From Verrucomicrobiota bacterium (GTDB lineage: Bacteria > Verrucomicrobiota > Verrucomicrobiia > Opitutales > Opitutaceae): a DNA stretch of 64,000 nt. Position numbers and translations under genes: made by a program. Where the stretch lies: the NCBI GenBank assembly GCA_023428905.1, contig JAEYWP010000004.1, forward strand, positions 62,001 through 126,000, given 5' to 3'. Below, piece by piece: positions 53,065 to 60,874 of this stretch. Every line of letters begins with the position of its first letter. Within the stretch, counting starts at the first letter, position 1. A model generated the notes under the pieces. The model ran no database searches and was not told the DNA's origin. It saw nothing but the letters and a program-made list of their open reading frames with translations.

Positions 53065-53805
53065 ATGACGTTCAACAACCGCACAGCTCTCGTCACCGGC
53101 GCCGGCCGCGGCATCGGCAAAGCCATCGCTGAACTTCTCGCCCGGAACGGTGTGAACGTGATCTGCGTCTCAAAGTCGCCCGACAGCTGCGGCGCCGTGG
53201 CCGCCGCCATCACCGCCGCGGGTGGAAAAGCCAAGGCCGTGCCGGTCGACGTCTCTGACGGCGCCGCGGTGACCAAGGCCTCGGAGGCGCTCCTCGCCGA
53301 ATACGGCAAGATCGACATCTTGGTGAACAACGCGGGCATCACGCGCGACGGCCTTCTCGCCCGCATGTCAGAGGAAGACTGGAACGCCGTCCTCCAGACC
53401 AACCTCACCAGCGCCTTTCATTGGACCAAGCTGATCGGCTGGCCCATGTGCCGCGCCCGCTACGGCCGCATCGTCAACATCGCCTCCGTGGTCGGCATCA
53501 TGGGCAATGCCGGGCAGGCCAATTATGCCGCCGCGAAGGGCGGCATGATCGCCTTCACCAAGTCGGTGGCCCGCGAATTCGCCCGCCGCAACGTCACGGC
53601 CAATGTCGTCGCCCCCGGTTTTATCAAGACCGACATGACCTCCGTGCTCAACGAGGAGGTCCAGAAGGCGGCCGCCGGCATGATCCCGATGCAGCGTTTC
53701 GGCGAACCCTCGGATGTCGCAAGTCTCACGGCCTTCCTGTGTAGCGAGGAGGCCAACTACATCACAGGCCAAGTTTTTGCCGTTGACGGCGGGATGGCGA
53801 TGTGA
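53065..53805 (+). CDS. fabG: 3-oxoacyl-ACP reductase
   Basis: A 246-residue short-chain dehydrogenase that reduces beta-ketoacyl-ACP with NADPH in fatty-acid elongation. Motifs are GAGRGIGKAIAELL, DILVNNAGITRDGLL, the catalytic Ser in IASVVGIMGN, Tyr154 and Lys158 in YAAAKGGMIAF, and NVVAPGFIKTDMT, then ITGQVFAVDGGMAM. acpP follows after 31 bases; fabF comes after a terminator. Assignment to FabG is supported by the context. Confidence 0.95.
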   Translation: MTFNNRTALVTGAGRGIGKAIAELLARNGVNVICVSKSPDSCGAVAAAITAAGGKAKAVPVDVSDGAAVTKASEALLAEYGKIDILVNNAGITRDGLLARMSEEDWNAVLQTNLTSAFHWTKLIGWPMCRARYGRIVNIASVVGIMGNAGQANYAAAKGGMIAFTKSVAREFARRNVTANVVAPGFIKTDMTSVLNEEVQKAAAGMIPMQRFGEPSDVASLTAFLCSEEANYITGQVFAVDGGMAM

Positions 53806-53836
53806 CCCCCTTCAACCCTCAGAATTTCAACCAATC

Positions 53837-54100
53837 ATGGCTGACCAAAAAACCATCGAACAACGCGTCAAAGAGATCATCGTTAACCAGCTGAACGTTA
53901 ACGAGGAACAGATCACTCCGCAGGCCTCTTTCCTGGATGATCTCGGCGCAGATTCGCTCGACACCGTCGAGCTGATCATGGCGTTCGAGGAGGAGTTCAA
54001 GGACGAGATCAAGGGCGAGATTCCCGAGTCCGACGCGGAGAAGCTCCAGACCGTCGGTCAGGTCATCGAGTACATCCAGACGAAGGCTGCCGCCAAGTAA
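53837..54100 (+). CDS. acpP: Acyl carrier protein
   Basis: An 87-residue acidic four-helix ACP. The phosphopantetheine attachment Ser40 lies in DDLGADSLDTVELI. An extra acidic, lysine-bearing segment FKDEIKGEIPESDAEK precedes the last helix, lengthening it slightly relative to the usual about 78 residues. The ATG at 53837 is the family start. It is followed by a strong terminator. Confidence 0.97.
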   Translation: MADQKTIEQRVKEIIVNQLNVNEEQITPQASFLDDLGADSLDTVELIMAFEEEFKDEIKGEIPESDAEKLQTVGQVIEYIQTKAAAK

Positions 54101-54116
54101 GCCTGGTTTCATTTTC

Positions 54117-54170
54117 GGCGTTCTACCAAGCCTCGGTTGAGACTTCTGGGTAGAACGCCTTTTTTGTTTT
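54117..54170 (+). terminator. Intrinsic terminator after acpP
   Basis: A perfect 11-bp stem, GGCGTTCTACC (54117-54127) and GGTAGAACGCC (54149-54159), with a 21-base loop, is followed by CTTTTTTGTTTTT-type T-tract. It separates acpP from fabF. Confidence 0.92.
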
Positions 54171-54298
54171 TGTCACCTGCGCATCGCGCACGGGCGTTAT
54201 TTGTGGGGACGCGTTGCCCGGCGAACGATTCTGTTAGTACCGGCGGGAGTAATTCTGCGCTTCGCAACTCTGGCCAAACCCTTTAGCCCTTCCCCTCC

Positions 54299-55552
54299 AT
54301 GTCTTCTTTGCTCCCTCCGTCTCAGCGGGTCGTCATCACGGGACTCGGCGCCGTGGCCTCCCTTGGCCACGATGTGGATTCCTTCTGGGCCAGTCTCCTT
54401 GCAGGCCGGTGTGGGATCCAGCGGGTCACCCATTTTGATCCCTCGGACCTCGCCTGCCAGATCGGCGCCGAGGTGCGCGACTGGCAGCCGGAGCAACACA
54501 TGGACCCGAAGGAGGCGCGTCGAAACGACCGCTACACGCAACTGGGTTTTGTCACCGCCAAGCAGGCCATCCGCGATGCGGGCCTCGATATGGCGCAGGA
54601 GGATGCCGATCGAGTCGGCGTGCTGATCGGCTCCGGTATCGGTGGCATGTACACCTATGAGTCGCAGCTGAAGAACCTGTTCGACCGCGGCCCGCGCAAG
54701 GTTTCCCCGTTCACCATCCCGTCGCTTATCGGCAACATGTGCTCCGGGCTGGTCGCGATCGATATCGGCGCTCGAGGGCCCAACTTTGGCGTTGTTTCCG
54801 CCTGCGCCACCGCCACCCATGCGATCGGCGAGGCCATGCACATGATCCGCCGAGGCGATGCCGAGGTGATGATTGCCGGCGGCGCCGAAGCCGCCATCAC
54901 CCCCTTCGCCTACGCGAGCTTCTGCTCGATGAAGGCGATGAGCACACGCAACGACGACCCGCAGCACGCCAGCCGGCCGTTCGACCTCGGTCGCGATGGC
55001 TTCGTGATGGGTGAGGGCGCCGGCGTACTGGTGCTCGAGTCGCTCGCCCACGCCCAAGCGCGCGGGGCCCGGATCTATTGTGAATTGGCGGGGTACGCGG
55101 CGACCTGCGACGCCTACCACATCACGCAGCCCGACCCGGAAGGGAAGGGGTTGTCGATGGCGATGAAGCGCGCACTGCACAGTGCCCAGCTGGCACCCGA
55201 GGCGATCCAGTACATCAACGCGCACGGCACCTCGACCCCGTACAACGACAAGTTCGAGACCCTCGCGATCAAGAAGATCTTCGGCGAGCATGCGCGCAGC
55301 GTGGCCATCAGCTCCACGAAATCGATGACCGGGCACCTGCTCGGCGCAGCGGGTGGCATCGAGTCCGTGGTTTGCGTGAAAGCCCTGCAGACCGGCGAGA
55401 TCCCGCCCACCATCAATTTGACCGACCCCGATCCGGAGTGCGACCTGGACTACGTCCCGAACGTCAAGCGCAGCGCCCGTCTGGATGCGGTCCTCAGCAA
55501 CAACCTCGGTTTCGGCGGACAAAACGCCTCCGTGGTGTTCAAGCGGATTTAA
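54299..55552 (+). CDS. fabF: 3-oxoacyl-ACP synthase II
   Basis: A 417-residue ketosynthase that extends acyl-ACP with malonyl-ACP. The catalytic triad is visible: Cys169 in SACATATHAIG, His309 in NAHGTSTPYND and His346 in TGHLLGAAGG, with Lys in STKSMTG. NLGFGGQNASVVF ends the protein. It is separated from acpP by a terminator and about 200 bases, so has its own promoter. Confidence 0.96.
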   Translation: MSSLLPPSQRVVITGLGAVASLGHDVDSFWASLLAGRCGIQRVTHFDPSDLACQIGAEVRDWQPEQHMDPKEARRNDRYTQLGFVTAKQAIRDAGLDMAQEDADRVGVLIGSGIGGMYTYESQLKNLFDRGPRKVSPFTIPSLIGNMCSGLVAIDIGARGPNFGVVSACATATHAIGEAMHMIRRGDAEVMIAGGAEAAITPFAYASFCSMKAMSTRNDDPQHASRPFDLGRDGFVMGEGAGVLVLESLAHAQARGARIYCELAGYAATCDAYHITQPDPEGKGLSMAMKRALHSAQLAPEAIQYINAHGTSTPYNDKFETLAIKKIFGEHARSVAISSTKSMTGHLLGAAGGIESVVCVKALQTGEIPPTINLTDPDPECDLDYVPNVKRSARLDAVLSNNLGFGGQNASVVFKRI

Positions 55553-55557
55553 GCACC

Positions 55558-55612
55558 CTGTCGCCATGATCTGGCGACAGCGCCGCCTGCGTCGTGGGGC
55601 CTTCGCCCCACG
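55558..55612. repeat. Two tandem perfect hairpins downstream of fabF
   Basis: CTGTCGCCA (55558-55566) pairs with TGGCGACAG (55572-55580), and CGTGGGGC (55593-55600) with GCCCCACG (55605-55612) around CTTC. No T-run follows. They may be a factor-dependent terminator or a mobile palindromic repeat. Confidence 0.6.
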
Positions 55613-55669
55613 GAAATTCGCTCGCGAGGGCGGCCCCCCAGGGGTAGTGTTCGCCAACTACCGAACTGG

Positions 55670-56314
55670 ATGACGAATGACCCGTTTAACCCCCAGGTCC
55701 GTGACGGCGAGTCGCTGGGCGTCATCCTAAGCGCGGAACGCCACCGCGCCAAAAACACCCTACAGGTGGTGGCGAGCCTGCTTTCCCTGCAGGCGCGCGA
55801 GGTCGCCGACCCCGCAATGCGCGGGCTTTTTACCGCCGCCCAGGACCGCGTCAGGCTCATCGCCGTGATGTACGAACGGCTGTCCCGCAGTGGCACCGCG
55901 GGCCGGCTCGATGTCGGCGACGCGTTGAAGGAGATCGTCAGCGGCACCGTGCGGAGCCACGCGAGCCCGCTGATCCAACCCCAGGTTTTTGTCGAGACGC
56001 TCCACCTCGACCTCGACTCTGCCATCCCCGTCGGGCTCATCGCCTACGAACTGATATGTGATGCGCTCACCCACGCTTTTGTTGGCCGCGCCGCCGGACG
56101 GATCGAGGTGTCCCTGCGGGTTTCGACCTCACCGGCCGAATGTGTGCTCAGCGTGGGCGACGACGGCGTGGCGCGCACCCCGCTCTCTGCCACCGGTCCC
56201 GAGGCCCTGCGCTCCAAGATCGTCGACGTGCTCATTCGCCAGCTGAAGGCGAGGCTGACGTTGGAGAGCGTCTCCGGCACCAAACTCGCGATCCGTTTCC
56301 CCGTCCCGCTGTGA
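55670..56314 (+). CDS. HisKA_2-type histidine kinase, soluble
   Basis: A 214-residue kinase without sensor or membrane segment. The HisKA_2 dimerisation motif is AERHRAKNTLQVVASLLSLQ with His25, and the second helix FTAAQDRVRLIAVMYERL matches. The HATPase domain (about 100-212) has YELICDALTHAFVGRAAG as N-box, SVGDDGVA, and a C-terminal GTKLAIRF. Such minimal kinases normally work in general-stress or light signalling with a paired regulator; the next gene overlaps it by GTGA and is a response regulator. Confidence 0.88.
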   Translation: MTNDPFNPQVRDGESLGVILSAERHRAKNTLQVVASLLSLQAREVADPAMRGLFTAAQDRVRLIAVMYERLSRSGTAGRLDVGDALKEIVSGTVRSHASPLIQPQVFVETLHLDLDSAIPVGLIAYELICDALTHAFVGRAAGRIEVSLRVSTSPAECVLSVGDDGVARTPLSATGPEALRSKIVDVLIRQLKARLTLESVSGTKLAIRFPVPL

Positions 56315-56988
56315 CAAACTCGACCGGACAACCCGTGCGTCGCCTCCTGGTGGTGGAGGACGAAGCCCTCGTCGCCGAGGACATCGCCGCTCACCTACGC
56401 CAGCTCGGCCATGAGGTGGTTGGGATCGTCGACAATGGCGAAGACGCCGTGCGCCAGGCTTTCGCCCTCACACCGGATGCAGTCCTGATGGATGTCCAAT
56501 TGCGGGGCGGCATGGATGGGACGGAGGCGGCCCGGCAGATTCGCGTCACCGTGGGAGTCCCCGTCATCTTCCTCACCTCCCACTCGGACGCCATGGTGGT
56601 GAAGCGGGCCAAGGAGTCGGAGCCCTACGGTTTTATCCTAAAACCGTTCACCGAGCGGGAGCTCATGGTTCAGATCGAGATGGCGGTGTATCGCCACCGG
56701 ATGGAAACCGAACGCGCCCAGCTGCGGCGCGAATTGGAGATCGCCCATCAGAATTTGCTCACCCTGCGCGGGTTGCTGCCCCTTTGCGGTGGCTGCAAGA
56801 AGATCCGCGAGGACGACGGGTACTGGAGCAAACTCGAGGACTACTTTAAGGAGCACGCCAACGTGGAGTTCACCCACGGCTTCTGCCCGGAATGCGAGGC
56901 GAAGTATTACGGCACCCGCCCCGCCGGAGCCGAGCGGCCTCTCGTGGTTGAGAGAAAGAAAAACCCGCGGCGGAAAGCCGCGGGTTGA
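56311..56988 (+). CDS. Response regulator with C-terminal CxxC module
   Basis: A 225-residue regulator beginning at a GTG overlapping the kinase stop. The receiver domain (10-125) has VVEDEA, Asp61 in LMDVQLRGGMDG, and Lys in ILKPFTERE. A helical linker (about 130-165) leads to a short domain with CGGCKKIREDDGYW and HGFCPEC: two CxxC pairs about 35 residues apart, a putative zinc-binding tail also seen after PAS or receiver domains in other bacteria. There is no DNA-binding domain, so the output may be protein-protein. The last codons form the rpmB terminator on the other strand. Confidence 0.85.
   Translation: MTNSTGQPVRRLLVVEDEALVAEDIAAHLRQLGHEVVGIVDNGEDAVRQAFALTPDAVLMDVQLRGGMDGTEAARQIRVTVGVPVIFLTSHSDAMVVKRAKESEPYGFILKPFTERELMVQIEMAVYRHRMETERAQLRRELEIAHQNLLTLRGLLPLCGGCKKIREDDGYWSKLEDYFKEHANVEFTHGFCPECEAKYYGTRPAGAERPLVVERKKNPRRKAAG
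56955..56986 (-). terminator. rpmB intrinsic terminator inside the regulator gene
   Basis: AACCCGCGGC (56962-56971) and GCCGCGGGTT (56977-56986) form a perfect 10-bp stem; read on the minus strand it is followed by TTTTTCTTTCTC. It lies 41 bases beyond the rpmB stop, within the last codons of the response regulator on the plus strand. Confidence 0.85.
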
Positions 56989-57026
56989 AGAGGAGATGTC
57001 TCAACGCGGGCGAGCCGCGGAGGGAC

Positions 57027-57257
57027 TCAAGCCTTCTCGACCAGCCCGGCCTTGATGGCCTTGACGGAGACGAGCATGCGCTTGGTGCCGCCGTTCGCGA
57101 GCTTCACGCGGATGCGCTGAAGATTGGGGCGGAATTTACGCTTCGTGATGCTGGTCACGTGCGTGCCGATGCCGCCGCTCTTCTTGCTCTGTCCCTTGCG
57201 GTTGATGATGCTGCCTTTGACGGGGCGTTTACCGGTGATAGCGCAAATCCTGGCCAT
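57027..57257 (-). CDS. rpmB: Large ribosomal subunit protein bL28
   Basis: A 76-residue ribosomal protein. Start MARICAITGKRPVKG, then the basic segment THVTSITKRKFRPNLQRIRV and GGTKRMLVSVKAIKAGLV are the standard bL28 pattern. The cysteine pairs of zinc-binding L28 forms are absent apart from Cys5. It is a monocistronic minus-strand gene ending at a terminator, convergent with the response regulator. Confidence 0.96.
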   Translation of the reverse strand: MARICAITGKRPVKGSIINRKGQSKKSGGIGTHVTSITKRKFRPNLQRIRVKLANGGTKRMLVSVKAIKAGLVEKA

Positions 57258-57307
57258 GGTTGGAATGGGTTAAAAGGGGCATGAGTAAAGGGCGGGCGTC
57301 CGCCGAA

Positions 57308-58327
57308 TCAAGGGGAATCTTTCGCCGCCCGTATTCCCCACAAGACCTGGAATTTCTGGCCCATGTTGCCCGGGTGCAAGAGCTGCATCAGCCCCATCTT
57401 GCGGGCGCTGAAACGCTCCGCCTCCGCCGCCACCACGGTTTCGATCGCACCCGCCGCATGCGTCATAAAGAAGGCCTCCTGCGACTGCACTTGGCGGGGG
57501 GAGAACCCGTTTTCCGCCAGCGCGGTCTCCAGCCAGTCCCAGCAGACGTGACAGGTGAGATCCTGCTCACCGGGTCGGGCGAGAAGGTCCTTCACCTGCT
57601 GGTGCTGGTGGTACGCACGGGCCGTCCCGGCAGGGAGGGCCTCCGTCATTTCCCGCCAGGTTTTGCCGTAATCGAACGCGACAAAGAGACCATGCCAGCC
57701 GGATATGGTGAGACGGGCAAGGAGGTCGACCGCGTCGAGCGGAAGATCGAGCCGGTAGCCCTCCGTTGCCGCCGGGGGCAGGCCGTGGGCCAGCTCCTGC
57801 GGGAGGCCGGGCCACTCGACCTCCGCCAGCGTCTGGTCGCCATGGATACATACGCCGCTCTCGCGCCACGCACCCGCGCGATACACCACGCGGCGGAACG
57901 GCTGCGCGTCAAAAAGCTCGTTGGAGAAAACGACCGCCTTCGGCGGCGGCGCCCAAGGATCGCCCAGGCGGCAGACGTGCACCGCACCAAAGGGGTGACT
58001 GACGCCGTCCAGCACGGTGCGGCCCGGCTCCGCCCCGACTTCCACAAAGGTGAAGGTCCGCGGGTCTTGACTGCCCAGCAGCTGGACGCAGGCGGCAGTG
58101 ACGAGTTCGCCAAAGAGCGGACCACTGCTGGTCGCCGTGTAGAAATCGGCGGCGGCGTGACGTCCCACCCGCGGACGGTCCCGCCGGTAATAACCCACCT
58201 CGTCATCGAAGAGGGCGACTTTCATGAACGCGTCGAACCGCAGGGTGGTTCCGCCCTGCGCGGCGAGCCTGAAGCGCTCGGCGAAGCGGGAGGAAACGGC
58301 AGTGGGTGCGGAGGCGTCGGAGGCCAT
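57308..58327 (-). CDS. SAM-dependent methyltransferase, MidA/NDUFAF7-like
   Basis: A 339-residue class-I methyltransferase of the MidA family. The N-terminal ALFDDEVGYYRRDRPRVG with ADFYTATSSGPLFGELV is diagnostic. The SAM loop reads VEVGAEPGRTV, and SNELFDAQPFRRVV matches the family's conserved NELxDAxPxx. The family modifies respiratory complex I subunits in eukaryotes; the bacterial role is not defined. I chose the ATG at 58327 since the preceding 32 residues read as non-family sequence. It is divergent from ctp. Confidence 0.85.
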   Translation of the reverse strand: MASDASAPTAVSSRFAERFRLAAQGGTTLRFDAFMKVALFDDEVGYYRRDRPRVGRHAAADFYTATSSGPLFGELVTAACVQLLGSQDPRTFTFVEVGAEPGRTVLDGVSHPFGAVHVCRLGDPWAPPPKAVVFSNELFDAQPFRRVVYRAGAWRESGVCIHGDQTLAEVEWPGLPQELAHGLPPAATEGYRLDLPLDAVDLLARLTISGWHGLFVAFDYGKTWREMTEALPAGTARAYHQHQQVKDLLARPGEQDLTCHVCWDWLETALAENGFSPRQVQSQEAFFMTHAAGAIETVVAAEAERFSARKMGLMQLLHPGNMGQKFQVLWGIRAAKDSP

Positions 58328-58461
58328 GGCGATGGCAAAGCAGGCGGTGCGAAAAAACGCCAGCGGGAGTTGTTTGCCCGACGTTAAGAACGCCTTTGGC
58401 GGCGGTTTCGCGGACGATCCCATTTACAAGCGCGAGGGCCCCGCACACAGTCATCGAGCAC

Positions 58462-59745
58462 ATGTTTCGTCGCATCCTCACCATCGCGAGTGGCGTGGCC
58501 CTCGGCAGTTTGCTCGCCGTCGGCGGGGCCCAGCTGGCCTCTCTCTGGGGCTGGCTTCCGAATCGCGACCTCGACCGGTCCGCCCGCTACGTGCGCGAGG
58601 TGCTGCACCTGGTGAACGAGAACTACGTCGACGCCAGACAGGTCGACTATTCCCAACTGACAAAGTCCGCCCTCGAGGGCGTCCTCGGCTCACTGGACCC
58701 GCACTCCGAGTTCATGGAGGCGCGCGTTTACAAGGAGTTGGAGGAGGAGATGAACAGCGAGTTTGGCGGCATCGGTGTGCAACTGGAGCAGCGCGACAAT
58801 CGCATCGTGGTGATCGCCCCGATCGCGGACACCCCGAGCGACCGCGCGGGTATTCGCCGCGGCGACGAGCTGGTCAGGATTGAGGGCGCCCGCCTGGCAC
58901 CGTCCACCGGGATGGACGACATCGTGGGCAAGCTGCGCGGCAAACCGCGGACAAAGGTCACGGTCGGTTTCTTCCGACCCAGCACAAAGCAGGAGTACGA
59001 CGTCACCCTCACGCGCGAGATCATCAAGTTCGAGAGCGTGCGGAACGCGGAGATGTTTCCCGAAAAGGTGGGTTACGTCCAGATCACCCAGTTCACCGAG
59101 CGCACGGGCGAGGAGTTTGTGCGCGCCCTCGAACGGCTCGCAGGGCAGGGCATGCAGGCCCTTGTTCTTGACCTGCGCAACAATCCGGGAGGGCTGCTGG
59201 ATGCCGCGGTCGAGGTGGCGGAGCCCTTTTTCCGCAAGGGCGAGCTGATCGTCTACACCCAGGGCCGCAAACCGGCCGATCGCGAGGAGTACCGGGCGAG
59301 CGCGGACGAACGGATGATCAACGTGCCCACCGTGGTGCTGATCAATGCGGGTAGTGCCAGCGCGGCCGAGATTGTCGCGGGTGCCCTCAAGGACACCGGC
59401 CGCGGCGTGGTCGTGGGGGAACGCTCCTTCGGCAAGGGCTCGGTGCAATCCATTTTCCAGCTGCAGAACGGGGAGGGCATGCGACTCACCACTGCCCGTT
59501 ATTTTACGCCCAGCGGCGTGACGATTCACGAGAAGGGGGTCGAGCCGGTGGTGGAAATCGTGATGTCGCCCGAGGATGACCAGAATCTGCGGCTGCAACG
59601 CTCGCGGCGCGACGTGGTGGAGCCTTCCGAGTTCAAGGAGCGTTTTGGGGTGGAGCCGGTGGAGGACCGGCAGTTGCAGGCCGGCCTCGACATCCTGAAG
59701 GCGGTTCGCCTCCTCGCAGAGCGGGAGAAAGCAGCCACTCCATGA
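58462..59745 (+). CDS. Carboxy-terminal processing protease (S41)
   Basis: A 427-residue CtpA-type peptidase. A signal or anchor helix (5-30) is followed by a helical region, a PDZ domain (about 95-175: GIGVQLEQRDN, ADTPSDRAGIRRGDELVRI) and the protease core with catalytic Ser300 in GSASAAEIV and Lys325 in SFGKGSVQ. GGLLDAAVEVAE is the conserved substrate-binding loop. It acts in the periplasm, trimming or degrading proteins. It overlaps tsaD by ATGA, so the two are co-translated. Confidence 0.95.
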   Translation: MFRRILTIASGVALGSLLAVGGAQLASLWGWLPNRDLDRSARYVREVLHLVNENYVDARQVDYSQLTKSALEGVLGSLDPHSEFMEARVYKELEEEMNSEFGGIGVQLEQRDNRIVVIAPIADTPSDRAGIRRGDELVRIEGARLAPSTGMDDIVGKLRGKPRTKVTVGFFRPSTKQEYDVTLTREIIKFESVRNAEMFPEKVGYVQITQFTERTGEEFVRALERLAGQGMQALVLDLRNNPGGLLDAAVEVAEPFFRKGELIVYTQGRKPADREEYRASADERMINVPTVVLINAGSASAAEIVAGALKDTGRGVVVGERSFGKGSVQSIFQLQNGEGMRLTTARYFTPSGVTIHEKGVEPVVEIVMSPEDDQNLRLQRSRRDVVEPSEFKERFGVEPVEDRQLQAGLDILKAVRLLAEREKAATP

Positions 59746-60782
59746 TTCTGGCGCTGGAGAGTTCCTGCGACGAAACCGCAGCCGCACTTTTTGATCCCGC
59801 CCGGGGTTTGGTCGGTGAGTGGGTCTACAGCCAGATCGCGCTCCATGGCCGCTACGGCGGGGTGGTTCCCGACCTGGCCACGCGTGAGCACGTGCGTACC
59901 CTTGCCCCGCTCCTCGAGCAGGTGCGCGGAACCGCGGAGGGCTTGCAGGCGGTCACGAGCGTGGCTGTGACGCATGGGCCCGGGCTCGCCGGGTGCCTGG
60001 CGATCGGCAACGCGGCCGCCAAGGCTCTCGCCCTCGGCCTCGGTGTGCCCCTGGTGGGCGTCAATCACCTGAGAGGTCATGCGTTTTCCCCCTTCATTAG
60101 CCTGCAGGCGGAGGCGCCCGCGGCGTTCTCCGATCGACTGCGGGCGTTGCTTCCGCACCTCGGCTTGATCGTATCCGGCGGCAACACGCTGTTGTTTTGC
60201 CTCGAGGCGGACCTGGGGCTGACGGTGCTTTCGGGAACGCGCGACGACGCCGCCGGCGAGGCGCTGGACAAAGGCGCCAAACTCCTCGGGCTCGGTTATC
60301 CCGGCGGCCCCCTGATCGAGACGCGTGCCGTCGGCGGCAATCCGGCGGCGTATGATTTCCCCCGCGGGATCGGTCCCCGCAGTGAATTGGACTTTAGTTT
60401 TTCGGGCCTGAAAACCAGCCTCCGTTACCTCCTGGAGAAGATGAGCCCGGAGGCCGTGGAGGCCGCGATGGCCGACCTTTGTGCGAGTTACCAGCAGGCG
60501 GTGGTGGACGCGCTGGTGCGCAAGGCCCAGGCCGCGCTGCGGCTCCGTCCGTATGCCAGCCTCGGCCTGTCCGGCGGTGTGGCCAACAACCGCTCTCTCC
60601 GCAGTGCCTTCGAGGACCTTGCGCGCCGCGAGCAGATCAGCGCCCTCGCCGCCCAGCCCCGGCACACCGGCGACAACGCCGCGATGATCGCCTTCGCCGC
60701 CTGGCTTGACCCGCGGGTCCAACGTGCCGTCCCCACACATTCCCTGCGCATCGAACCCAGCCTGCAGCTGGGAAATTTATGA
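59742..60782 (+). CDS. tsaD: tRNA N6-adenosine threonylcarbamoyltransferase
   Basis: A 346-residue ASKHA-fold enzyme that with TsaB and TsaE installs t6A at position 37 of ANN-decoding tRNAs. Landmarks are LALESSCDETAAAL, GPGLAGCLAIGNAAAK, the metal-binding His109 and His113 in NHLRGH, and GGVANNRSLRS then HTGDNAAMIAFA. It overlaps ctp by four bases. Its final codons AAT TTA TGA belong to an inverted-repeat element that follows. Confidence 0.97.
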   Translation: MILALESSCDETAAALFDPARGLVGEWVYSQIALHGRYGGVVPDLATREHVRTLAPLLEQVRGTAEGLQAVTSVAVTHGPGLAGCLAIGNAAAKALALGLGVPLVGVNHLRGHAFSPFISLQAEAPAAFSDRLRALLPHLGLIVSGGNTLLFCLEADLGLTVLSGTRDDAAGEALDKGAKLLGLGYPGGPLIETRAVGGNPAAYDFPRGIGPRSELDFSFSGLKTSLRYLLEKMSPEAVEAAMADLCASYQQAVVDALVRKAQAALRLRPYASLGLSGGVANNRSLRSAFEDLARREQISALAAQPRHTGDNAAMIAFAAWLDPRVQRAVPTHSLRIEPSLQLGNL

Positions 60783-60870
60783 TTCACGATTTTTGATGGA
60801 TGATGGGACGCCCGACACCTGCGCCGGCGATCCGCCCAAGTCATCAATCATCAGTTAAGAATCATAAATC
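60777..60870. repeat. AT-rich inverted repeat between tsaD and rpoN
   Basis: TTTATGATTC (60777-60786) and the region to 60807 pair imperfectly with the segment 60841-60870 (CATCAATCATC, GAATCATAAATC). It lies between convergent tsaD and rpoN and supplies the tsaD stop. It shares AATTTATGATT with the folD element. Confidence 0.65.
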
Positions 60871-60874
60871 TTCG

